From positions 44,896,490 through 44,960,489 of the forward strand of contig NC_090709.1 of NCBI RefSeq assembly GCF_040954835.1: a stretch of DNA of 64,000 nucleotides, given 5' to 3'. Of this stretch, positions 1-8,613 are shown piece after piece (the stretch's first letter is position 1; every line of letters starts with the position of its first letter). Source of the stretch: Lepisosteus oculatus (Eukaryota > Chordata > Actinopteri > Semionotiformes > Lepisosteidae). The notes under the pieces are model-generated. The model was given only the letters and a program-made list of their open reading frames with translations, was not told where the DNA came from and made no database searches. The position numbers and the translations under genes are program-made.

Positions 1-155
1 ACTGCCAGAAGAAGTTTTCACAACCCGGACTCGTGAAGGTACAGGTCTTCTCCCATCGTCCGGAGCAAGGTGTATCGTGTCCTGGTGATTTCTCCCGTTT
101 CGAACGGAGTCTAATGTCGCGTTTCTACTTTATTAGAGAGAGGCACTGAACATCC
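1..155. other. Unit 1 intergenic flank
   Basis: This is the end of the conserved spacer that begins each unit. The same stretch recurs at about 9187-9340, 18802-18955, 52075-52230 and 61058-61212, ending in a short block before the TG-rich minisatellite. I see no gene in it. It places the window start just inside a repeat unit. Confidence 0.7.
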
Positions 156-352
156 TATGATGGACTGGTGTCCTGTCCAGGGTGTGTGAGTGTGTGTGTG
201 TCCTGTGATGGACTGGTGTCCTGTCCAGGGTGTGTGAGGGTGTGTGTGTCCTGTGATGGACTGCTGTCCTGTCCAGGGTGTGTGAGTGTGTGTGTGTCCT
301 GTGATGGACTGCTGTCCTGTCCAGGGTGTGTGTGTGTCCTGTGATGGACTGG
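156..352. repeat. TG-rich intergenic minisatellite, unit 1
   Basis: About five tandem copies of a unit of roughly 40-50 bp containing GATGGACTGG, TGTCCTGTCCAGGG and a variable TG run. The minus-strand reading (HHRTHTH, LDRTPV) is only a shadow of the repeat. The array is much shorter here than in units 2, 3 and 8. Confidence 0.9.
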
Positions 353-1276
353 TGGATCACAATATTAATTCTCCTCCTTGATTCCCTCCTTCATCGCCAG
401 AGTGAAAGCGGGACACGGCAGTAAAAGCTCAGCCCTGCGGGTGGTGGTCCTCTCGGCCACACGGGGGAGCTGTGGCCCCACGGGGGGGGTTATGTTCAAG
501 TCTCGCTGGGAATCGCACCGACGCAGCGGAGTTCGTGAACGTCCCAGACAACAAGAAAACGAGAGAGAGAAAAAAGGTCGTTTTCGGGGTTCAAGAAGCA
601 ACCCCGAGATTCAGGGAGTTTCCCCGCTGAGCTTACTCTGCCGAAAACACGCAGGTTTTATTTTTTTCCCGTGCCCCCCCACACACACACAGGCCGTTTC
701 TGTAGCGTGAAGTTGTGTTTTTTTGCGCGGCGGTCGGTGAGGGGCGAAATTTTATTTATTTTTTTTCCCACGGTTTGAAACAGAAACGGCCGGGTGGTGT
801 TGTAGAGAGGTCGACGTGCCTGGGTTTCCTCGTCTGCGAAGCCCGTTTTTTTTTTGGGGGGGGGGGGGTCGTGAGGTCCCACGCAGCGCTCGGAAAAGAA
901 AATGGCGTTTCTTTTCCCCGCAGGACAGGGGGGACCCGTGTTTTTTGGAAGTGGCGTGGCCCGAAATTTCCGCCCTTGGGCGCTAGAGGGGGGTGGAGGT
1001 TGGTCTTTCTTTGACTTGGGGGTCGGGGGGGGTGCTACTTTCACTGAACCCCACCCCACGGAAACCCGTGTTGGACGTGGGGGTGCTGAATGCGCCCTCG
1101 ACGTGATTTTGTCTTTAAATTCAAGTGCAGCTTTTGTCACCCTTGGGCCGGAAACAGCTGGACCCGTTTCCCCTGCCTGTCCGAGGTGGCGACTACCGGG
1201 GTCGTACAGGGACACCCGGCTGGCCGCCGAGAGTTGGAAAAATAAAATGTCCGCCCCCCCAAAAAAAACAACCCCG
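353..1276. other. Conserved GC-rich upstream block, unit 1
   Basis: About 0.9 kb of GC-rich, CpG-rich sequence repeated in units 2, 3, 7 and 8 (10178-11095, 19817-20720, 52503-53420, 61984-62908). It holds homopolymer runs of T, G and C that vary in length between copies. Open frames exist on both strands but shift at these runs between copies, so I do not call a gene. It is probably promoter-proximal sequence. Confidence 0.6.
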
Positions 1277-1453
1277 AAAAATGGCGGCCATTTTTGTTTC
1301 GCGGCCGAGCCGTGAGCGCGTCGGGGGCTGACGTCACGGGGGCGTCACAATGAGCCGCCTGACGTCACAGAGCGGCGGATTCTAGCGGGGGGCGGCGCCG
1401 GAGCCCCGTGAGCTCAGAGGAGTGAAGAGAGAGGAGGAGGAAAGAACTATATA
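1277..1453 (+). promoter_or_regulatory. Promoter of gene copy 1: paired YY1-like motif, two CREs, TATA box
   Basis: Seen in sequence: AAAAATGGCGGCCATTTTT at 1277-1295, two ATGGC arms facing each other across one base, each like a YY1 core; full palindromic TGACGTCA sites at 1329-1336 and 1360-1367, as bound by CREB/ATF factors; a GC-rich stretch; then TATATA at 1448-1453. A splice donor follows 45 bp later. The arrangement is kept in units 2, 3 and 8 and altered in unit 7. Use as a promoter is inferred from motif order and position. Confidence 0.65.
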
Positions 1454-1474
1454 GCGCTTAATAAACAGAATCGC

Positions 1475-1497
1475 TCTTCAGTATCCCCGTGAAATCG
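1475..1497 (+). other. Short non-coding first exon (exon 0), copy 1
   Basis: The stretch downstream of the TATA box ends in AAATCG followed by the strong donor GTAAGT (donor GT at 1498). The start is approximate, about 27 bp after the TATA box. It would splice to the acceptor ending at 1844, four bases before the start codon. The donor is kept in units 2 (exon end 11316), 3 (20941), 7 (53697) and 8 (63129). Confidence 0.5.
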
Positions 1498-1599
1498 GTA
1501 AGTCAGTCAAAAGCGCCGCTGGCAAGAAATAACAAAATAAGTGGAGAAATAAGTTGTTTTTTTTTTACCGTTACTCCACTCTTATGGGTGTGATCGTGC

Positions 1600-1800
1600 T
1601 GTAAAAAGATATTGAGAGGAGCTGCACCTCTACACAGAGGGTGGTGGGGGTGGGGAACAGGCCGCCCAGTCCGTGTGGTTGAAGCCGATACCCTGGCTTC
1701 TCTCCAGACACAGCTGGGTGAGCTCCTCCAGTCAGGACAGGGGGCTCTTCTGTACACAGAGGGGGGCGGGGGTGGGGAACAAGCCGCCCAGCGGTGTGGC
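1600..1800 (-). repeat. Dispersed repeat in intron 0 (GGGGAACAAGCCGCCCAG type)
   Basis: Two tandem copies of a roughly 100-bp unit with GATACCCTGGCTTCTCTCC, GCTGGGTGAGCTCCTCCAG and TACACAGAGGG. The same element occurs once at 11419-11620, in about five copies in unit 3 and unit 8, in three copies in unit 7, as a fragment near 45020-45100, and in opposite orientation in the alternative 5' modules at about 34.2-34.5 and 40.1-40.45 kb. Confidence 0.7.
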
Positions 1801-1848
1801 TCCGCCCCCTCCCCTCCCCTCTGTGACTCTGCTTGTCTCGGCAGGACG

Positions 1849-4539
1849 ATGGACCGACAGAGATGCCGCACGGCCGTGCGCGGTCGCAGCAGGACCCGGG
1901 CCCGGCGAGGCGTCGTAAGTCCTCCCCTCCCGCCCGCCGTCCAGCGTCCAGTGTCCAGCCCTCCTCCGACTGGCCTCTCCGCCCCCAGCAGCGCTCGCTG
2001 TATTATAATAATAATAATAATAAACTTCACTGATAGAGCACCTTTCACACACATAGCAGCGCAAAGCGCTTGACAGACCAGGTCTCACGGTAACACCTCC
2101 AGACGAGGAGAGACACTTCCAGTGGTGATCTTGACTGAGGACGCGCCTCGGCTCAAGAGACAGGGTCGCGGGTCCATTATGGCCTTCTGAGAGTACAGAT
2201 TGCCTCTGGACGTCCCAGACTCTTCCTGGACACACTGGACACACTCACCTGTCCAGACTCTTCCTGGACACACTGTAGAGACTCACCTGTCCAGACTTTC
2301 ACTGGACACACTGTACACACTCACCTGTCATGACTCTCACTGGACACACTGTACACACTCACCTGTCCAGACTCTCACTGGACACACTGGACACACTCGC
2401 CTGTCCAGACTCTTACTGGACACACTGTACACACTCACCTGTCCAGACTCTCACTGGACACACTGGACACACTCACCTGTCCAGACTCTCACTGGACACA
2501 CTGGACACACTGTACACACTCACCTGTCCAGACTCTCACTGGACACACTCACCTGTCCAGACTCTCACTGGACACACTGGACACACTCACCTGTCCAGAC
2601 TCTCACTGGACACACTGTAGAGACTCACCTGTCCAGACTCTTACTGGACACACTGGACACACGCGCCTGTCCAGACTCTCACTGGACACACTGGACACAC
2701 TCACCTGTCCAGACTCTCACTGGACACACTGTAGAGACTCACCTGTCCAGACTCTCACTGGACACACTGTACACACTCACCTGTCCAGACTCTTACTGGA
2801 CACACTGTAGAGACACACTCATCTGTCCAGACTCTCACTGGACACACTGTACACACTCACCTGTCCACACTCTCACTGGACACACTGTACACACTCACCT
2901 GTCCACACTCTCACTGGACACACTGTAGAGACTGCCCAAGGCCCCTAGTCTCGACACGACTGGGCTGGGCTGTGTGGTTAGAGCTGTCTCAGAGATGGGC
3001 TGTCTGGCGTCTTCACAGGTCACACCGGTCAGGCCGAACCCGGACTGGCAGCGGGAGAGGTCCCGGCCCAAGTCCCGGTGCTTTTCCGTAAGTCTGACCC
3101 GGTCGCCTTCCGCGAGACTGGACCGGCCGCCCTGTGGTGGGCCCGGTGCCCCACATCTACCCTACAGCTCCCCACACTGACCCCTAAACTCCCGATACCC
3201 TACAGCTCCCCACACTGACCCCTAAACTCCCGATACCCTACAGCTCCCCACACTGACCCCTAAACTCCCGATACCCTACAGCTCCCCACTCTGACCCCTA
3301 AACTCCCGATACCCTACAGCTCCCCACACTGACCCCTAAACTCCCGATACCCTACAGCTCCCCACTCTGACCCCTAAACTCCCGATACCCTACAGCTCCC
3401 CACACTGACCCCTAAACTCCCGATACCCTACAGCTCCACACTGACCCCTAAACTCCCGATACCCTACAGCTCCCCACACTGACCCCCACAGTCCTGATGG
3501 CCGAGAGGTCTCTGCTTGCTGTAGTGATTGAGTGAGCTCTGTGGACCTGACCTCTGTCTTGTGTCCTCGTTTCCAGCGTCTCCTAGTCGTCCGGCATTTC
3601 AGCAGGCCTGAAGGTGAGATCTGGGGAGGAGACAGAGCACCCCCTAACACCCCTGAGCTGGGTTACAGGGTAAGACAGCTTCTTACTGTTGGACACACCT
3701 GTCCACACTCTTACTGGACACACTGGACACACTCGCCTGTCCAGACTCTTAATGGACACACTGGACACACTCGCCTGTCCAGACTCTTACTGGACACACT
3801 GTAGAGACACACCCACCTGTCCAGACTCTTACTGGACACACTGTACACACTCACCTGTCCAGACTCTCACTGGACACACTGGACACACTCACCTGTCCAG
3901 ACTCTCACTGGACACACTGTCCACACTCACCTGTCCAGACTCTCACTGGACACACTGTCCACACTCACCTGTCCACACTCTCACTGGACACACTGTCCAC
4001 ACTCACCTGTCCACACTCTCACTGTCCACACTCACCTGTCCAGGCGTAGTCTCATCCCCCCTGCGTTGTGTCTCCCCCTCTCCCCGCTGGACAGAATCCC
4101 GAGGTGTCTTCGTGTCTCCCCGAGCTCGTCCAGAAGCTGGAGAGGGCGGCCGAGCTGCATCTGGAGCTCCCAGAGTCGCCCGGCTCGTCCCGCTCGGGCT
4201 CGCCCGGCTCGTTCCGCTCGGTGTCCCCCCCGTCCTCGCTCGAGAGCCCCCTCCGCCCCCCGCCCCCGGCCCCCCCCTCCGGCCCCCTCCGGCCGCTGAC
4301 CGCCCCGCCCCGCCGCCCCCCCTTCCTCGCCGCCATGCCCCTCGAGCCCCCCCTGCTGCCCGGGGCGGTGCCCCTGCCCCTGCCCCCACCCGTCCTGCCC
4401 CCCATCGCCCGCCCGGCCCCGCCAGGCCCCGCCTGGGGCTCCCCGGTGCGGAGGGCAAGGAGAGAGGCGGAGATGTCTGACGAGGCAAGTGGGGCAGAGT
4501 CTGTCCGTCTGTCCGCCTGTCCGTCTGTCTGTCCGTCCA

Positions 4540-4581
<42 letters not shown>

Positions 4582-7500
4582 CATCCGTCTGTCTGTCTGT
4601 CTGTCCTTCTGTCCATCTGTCCTGCTGTCCTTTTCTCTGTCCATCTTTCCTTCTGTCCATCTGTCCCTTTCACTGTCCTTCTGTCTTTCTGTTCTTTTCT
4701 CTGTCCATCTGTCCTTCTGATTTCTGTTCTTTTCTCTGTCCATCTGTCCGTCTGTCTTTCTGTCTGTCTGTCCTTCTATCCTTCTATCTTTCTATCCATC
4801 TGTCCTTCTGTCCTTTTCTCTGTCCATCTTTCCTTCTGTCCATCTGTCCCTTTCACTGTCCTTCTGTCTTTCTGTTCTTTTCTCTGTCCATCTGTCTTTC
4901 TGACTTTCTGTTCTTTTCTCTGTCCATCTGTCCTTCTGTCCATCTGTCTTTCTGTCCGTCTGTCCGTCTATCCTTCTATCTTTCTATCCATCTGTCCTTC
5001 TGTCCTTTTCTCTGTCCATCTTTCCTTCTGTCCATCTGTCCCTTTCACTGTCCTTCTGTCTTTCTGTTCTTTTCTCTTTCCATCTGTCCTTCTGACTTTC
5101 TGTTCTTTTCTCTGTCCATCTGTCTGTCCGTCCATCTGTCTGTCTGTCCATCTGTCCCTCTGTCCTTCTGTCCTTTTCTCTGTCCATCTTTCCTTCTGTC
5201 CATCTGTCCCTTTCACTGTCCTTCTGTCTTTCTGTTCTTTTCTCTGTCCATCTGTCCTTCTGACTTTCTGTTCTTTTCTCTGTCCATCTGTCCTTCAGTC
5301 CATCTGTCTTTCTGTCCTTTTCTCTCTTTCTGTCCATCAGTCCATCTGTCCTTTTCTCTGTCTTTTTGTCCGTCTGTACTTCTCTCTTTCTGTCTTTCTG
5401 TCCTTCTGTCTGAGTCTCTGTGTTTGTCCCTCTCTCCCTGTTTCTCTCCCTGTGTCTCTCCGTGTGTCTCCCTGCTCTCTGTCTGTCCTGCGTTGTCCCA
5501 GCTGGGTCTCCCTCCCTGTGTCTCCCTGCTCTCTGTCTGTCCTGCGTTGTCCCAGCTGGGCCTGTCTCCACGGCTCTCTGCCTTCAGCTCTGTTCGCCGA
5601 TGTCCCGCCAGCCCGTCTCTCTCTCAGCCTGTCTCTTGACTTGCAGGAGGAAGAGGAGGTGGAGACAGCTCCTCCGGCAGGAGAGAGGAAGGAGGTCAGT
5701 GCTGGTCCCACCCTGCCCCCTGTCCTGTCTGTGGTGGAGTTTCGCCGTCTTCTCTGTCCCTGGGTCTCAGTGTCTCTCTCTCTTTCAGCCCTGTCTGTCA
5801 GTGTCTCTCTCTCGGCCTGCTGTCTGTCTGTCCCTGCCTCTCTGTCTCTCTCTCTTTCAGCCCTGTCTGTCAGTGTCTCTCTCGGCCTGCTGTCTGCCTG
5901 TCCCTGCCTCTCTGTCTCTCTCTCTTTCAGCCCTGTCTGTCAGTGTCTCTCTCGGCCTGCTGTCTGCCTGTCCCTGCCTCTCTGTCTCTCTCTCTTTCAG
6001 CCCTGTCTGTCAGTGTCTCTCTCCTCCTCCTCTCTGTCCTCAGTGTGTCTCTCTCCTCCTCCTCTCTGTCCTGTGGTGTCCAGGCAGTGTGTCTCTCTCC
6101 TCCTCCTCCTCTCTGTCCTGTGGTGTCCAGGCAGTGTGTCTCTCTCCTCCTCCTCCTCTCTGTCCTGTGGTGTCCAGTGGGTCGGTATTAGTGGGCTACA
6201 CCCAGGCTCACTCCCTGCGAGTGTGATCTCAGCAGAGTCTCTGTACTCTTGGGACACTTGACTCACCTGTCTCTGTCTTTCTCTCCCTGTGCTGTCCCTC
6301 TCCTGCCCCCTCTCTCCCTCCTCGGACTCCAGCTGGAGGAGGTCCAATCACCACCTCCTGTGAGACAGAAGAAAAAGAAGGTGGGTGATGCTCTGATCCT
6401 CTCTTTACTCCTGTCCAGTGTCCAGTGTCTGTATGAACCCTTCTCTCTCTCTCAGTGCAGTGTTCATGTCCTGGAGTGTCCAGTCAGTGTGTCTGTATGA
6501 ACCCCTCTCTCTCTCAGTGCAGTGTTCATGTCCTGGAGTGTCCAGTCAGTGTGTCTGTATGAACCCCTCTCTCTCTCAGTGCAGTGTTCATGTCCTGGAG
6601 TGTCCAGTCAGTGTGTCTGTATGAACCCCTCTCTCTCTCTCTCAGTGCAGTGTTCATGTACTGGAGTGTCCAGTCAGTGTGTCTGTATGAACCCCTCTCT
6701 CTCTCTCAGTGCAGTGTTCATGTACTGGAGTGTCCAGTCAGTGTGTGTGTATGAACCCCTCTTTCTCTCAGTGCAGTGTTCATGTACTGGAGTGTCCAGT
6801 CAGTGTGTCTGTGTGAACCCCTCTCTCTCTCTCTCAGTGCAGTGTTCATGTACTGGAGTGTCCAGTCAGTGTGTCTGTGTGAACCCCTCTCTCTCTCAGT
6901 GCAGTGTTCATGTCCTGGAGTGTCCAGTCAGTGTGTCTGTGTGAACCCCTCTCTCTCTCTCTCTCTCAGTGCAGTGTTCATGTACTGGAGTGTCCAGTCA
7001 GTGTGTGTGTATGAACCCCTCTCTCTCTCAGTGCAGTGTTCATGTACTGGAGTGTCCAGTCAGTGTGTCTGTATGAACCCCTCTCTCTCTCAGTGCAGTG
7101 TTCATGTACTGGAGTGTCCAGTCAGTCAGTGTGTCTGTGTGAACCCCTCTCTCTCAGTGCAGTGTTCATGTACTGGAGTGTCCAGTCAGTGTGTCTGTAT
7201 GAACCCCTCTCTCTCTCAGTGCAGTGTTCATGTACTGGAGTGTCCAGTCAGTGTGTCTGTATGAACCCCTCTCTCTCTCTCTCAGTGCAGTGTTCATGTC
7301 CTGGAGTGTCCAGTCAGTGTGTCTGTATGAACCCCTCTCTCTCTCTCAGTGCAGTGTTCATGTCCTGGAGTGTCCAGTCAGTGTGTCTGTATGAACCCCT
7401 CTCTCTCTCTCAGTGCAGTGTTCATGTACTGGAGTGTCCAGTCAGTGTGTCTGTATGAACCCCTCTCTCTCTCAGTGCAGTGTTCATGTCCTGGAGTGTC

Positions 7501-7919
7501 CAGTCAGTGTGTCTGTATGAACCCCTCTCTCTCTCAGTGCAGTGTTCATGTACTGGAGTGTCCAGTCCGACTCTTAACGTGACTCTCCTGTCTCTGCTTC
7601 AGAAGCGCTGGTGCGCCCTTCTTAACTCCCTGAGCTGCGTGTCGGTGGAGACAGAAGACCAGGACGAGCCAATGGAGGTGGCGACCGTAGCTCAGGAGAG
7701 GAAGAGCGAGGGAGAGGAGGAGCTGGCTGCCGGGAAGGACAAGAGGAGGAAGAGGAGGTGCAGGTGAGCAGACAGGGGGGCGCCGCCTGGTCGTGTCTGT
7801 GATTCAAGGAGGAGTCTCCTCTTGCTGTTTGATGTCATGGTGACGTCTGTGTCTGTGTCCCTCACACCTGCAATAACAATATTCTTTCCAGGTTCCTTTC
7901 CTGGTTCTGTGCCGGCTAA
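1849..7919 (+). CDS. Array gene copy 1: basic, proline-rich protein, about 300 aa, intact
   Basis: I do not recognise this gene. Coding exons: 1849-1914, 3019-3087, 3577-3669, 4095-4484, 5647-5694, 6333-6380, 7603-7763, 7892-7919. Every junction is phase 0 except the last (phase 2), and the spliced frame is open for 300 codons. The start ATG has A at -3 and G at +4. Protein: residues 1-22 hold nine Arg; 23-76 are basic and contain PDWQRERSR and LLVVRHFSRPE; 77-206 (exon 4) open with a short helix-like stretch (LPELVQKLERAAEL) and become Ser/Pro- then Pro/Leu-rich, ending in RRARREAEMSDE; 207-222 are acidic; 223-238 end in RQKKKK; 239-300 hold an acidic stretch, then KDKRRKRR, and finish FLSWFCAG. 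The Lys/Arg clusters suggest a nuclear protein (inference). Intron 4 starts with GC (GAG then GCAAGT). Exon 4 has at least three amino-acid differences from copy 2. No expression evidence is available. Confidence 0.7.
1995..2160. repeat. (TAA)n and TTTCACACACATAGC dispersed repeat fragment, start of intron 1
   Basis: An ATA/TAA microsatellite followed by a conserved piece containing GAGCACCTTTCACACAC and GCAAAGCGCTTGACAG, which resembles the ends of dispersed fish elements carrying TATAGCGCCTTTCA. It is repeated at the same place in units 2 (about 11820-11980), 3 (21868-22030), 7 (54400-54560) and 8 (from 63952). Confidence 0.65.
2215..2934. repeat. Intron 1 minisatellite, copy 1 (38-bp unit)
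   Basis: About twenty copies of a 38-bp unit of the form CACCTGTCCAGACTCTCACT-GGACACACTGTACACACT, with variants ending TGGACACACT or TGTAGAGACT. The plus strand is almost free of stop codons. The same unit makes up intron 3. Confidence 0.9.
3161..3487. repeat. Intron 2 minisatellite, copy 1 (38-bp unit)
   Basis: About eight to nine copies of a 38-bp unit with CTCCCCACACTGACC, CCTAAACTCCCGATA and CCCTACAG. Each unit ends in CCCTACAG, which resembles a splice acceptor. The true exon 3 acceptor (TTTCCAG at 3570-3576) lies beyond the array. Confidence 0.9.
3693..4043. repeat. Intron 3 minisatellite, copy 1 (38-bp unit)
   Basis: About nine copies of the same unit as in intron 1. Having one satellite on both sides of exons 2 and 3 offers a path for recombination that removes those exons. 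Confidence 0.88.
4499..5560. repeat. Intron 4 GTCT/GTCC array and 66-bp repeats, copy 1
   Basis: The array begins as pure GTCT/GTCC tetramers, becomes longer-period repeats containing TTCTGTTCTTTTCTCTGTCC up to about 5425, and ends with two copies of a unit holding CTCCCTGCTCTCTGTCTGTC and TGCGTTGTCCCAGCTGG. The intron is 1162 bp here and 1170 bp in copy 2. Minus-strand readings (TDRQTDRQ) are shadows of the repeat. Confidence 0.9.
5760..6178. repeat. Intron 5 repeats, copy 1 (70-bp unit, then CTCCTCCTCC unit)
   Basis: About four copies of a 70-bp unit ending CTCTCTCTCTTTCAG, followed by about four shorter units with CTCTCCTCCTCC and TGTGGTGTCCAGGCAG. Each 70-bp unit carries a strong acceptor-like pyrimidine tract and AG. 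The true exon 6 acceptor (GGACTCCAG ending at 6332) lies 150 bp beyond. Confidence 0.88.
6412..7568. repeat. Intron 6 minisatellite, copy 1 (62-bp unit, about 18 copies)
   Basis: Units of 62-70 bp of the form GTATGAACCCCTCTCTCTCT, CAGTGCAGTGTTCATGT, CTGGAGTGTCCAGTCAGTGT. Length varies mainly through the CT run before CAG. This is the largest version in the window; copy 2 has about 14 units, copies 4 and 7 about 8, copy 3 five and the copy 6 fragment three. Confidence 0.92.
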
Positions 7920-8524
7920 GATCTGGACTGGACTGGACTGGACTGGACTGGAGCTGAGGGACACCAGACGGGACTGGACCGGAGCTGAGAGACACCAGAC
8001 TGGACTGGACTGGAGCTGAGGGACCCCAGACTGTGCTGGACCGAAGCTGAGGGACCCCAGTCTGGACTGAAGCTGAGGGACACCAGACTGTGCTGGACCG
8101 AAGCTGAGGGACCCCAGTCTGTGCTGGACCGAGGCTGAGGGACCCCAGACTGTGCTGGACCGAAGCTGAGGGACCCCAGTCTGGACCGAAGCTGAGGGAC
8201 ACCAGACTGTGCTGGACCGAAGCTGAGGGACCCCAGTCTGTGCTGGACCGAAGCTGAGGGACCCCAGACTGGACTGGACTGGAGCTGAGGGACACCAGAC
8301 TGGACTGGACTGGAGCTGAGGGGCCCCAGACTGGACTGGACTGGAGCTGAGGGGCCCCAGACTGGACTGGACTGGAGCTGAGGGACCCCAGACTGTGCTG
8401 GACCGAAGCTGAGGGACCCCAGTCTGGACCGAAGCTGAGGGACCCCAGTCTGGACTGCACTGGAGCTGAGGGACACCAGACTGGACTGGAGCTGAGAGAC
8501 ACCAGACTGGACTGGACTGAAGCT
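7920..8524. repeat. 3' UTR minisatellite, copy 1
   Basis: Repeats of 26-31 bp alternating between CTGGACCGAAGCTGAGGGAC and shorter GGACTGGACTGGAGCTGAG forms. They start within a few bases of the stop codon, so nearly all of the 3' UTR is repeat. The long minus-strand readings (SFGPAQSGVPQLRS) are shadows. Confidence 0.9.
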
Positions 8525-8552
8525 TGTAATTTTTATTCTTTTGTTAAGGATC

Positions 8553-8558
8553 AATAAA
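8553..8558 (+). promoter_or_regulatory. Polyadenylation signal AATAAA, copy 1
   Basis: AATAAA about 635 bp after the stop codon, just past the 3' UTR repeat and followed by an A-rich run. The signal recurs at the same place in copies 2 (18167), 3 (32859), 4 (38523) and 7 (60430). The copy 6 fragment has ATTAAA. Confidence 0.65.
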
Positions 8559-8613
8559 AAAAAAATTTAAAAAAATCTGTTTAGCTTTTGGTTTTTTCCC
8601 TCCCCCCTCCCCC

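Noticed and set aside
658-1331. Overlapping open frames on both strands of the upstream block (up to 185 codons), repeated in other units
   Set aside because: The block is GC-rich with variable homopolymers that shift frame between copies. Position and motifs fit promoter DNA better than coding DNA.
3161-3487. CRISPR-like regular repeats, or telomere-like CCCTAA repeats
   Set aside because: Units are directly adjacent with no unique spacers, so not CRISPR. CCCTAAACTCCCGATA is a 38-bp unit, not the TTAGGG telomere repeat, and the setting is eukaryotic.
3689-4480. Alternative-frame reading of intron 3 plus exon 4 as one large exon in copy 1
   Set aside because: The satellite in intron 3 is stop-free in this strand, so openness is expected. 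The conserved donor and acceptor, and the phase match to exons 5-8, favour the spliced model. The alternative frame of exon 4 alone is kept as a finding.
4003-5571. Long minus-strand open frames rich in TDRQTDRQ, also at 13880-15427 and 56441-57845
   Set aside because: They are the complement of GTCT/GTCC repeats in intron 4. Composition is purely repetitive and frames shift with unit number.
6412-7568. Plus-strand frames of CSCPGVSSQCVCMNPSLS type as a repeat protein gene
   Set aside because: They lie inside intron 6 between two well-defined exons, are open in more than one frame and follow the repeat exactly.
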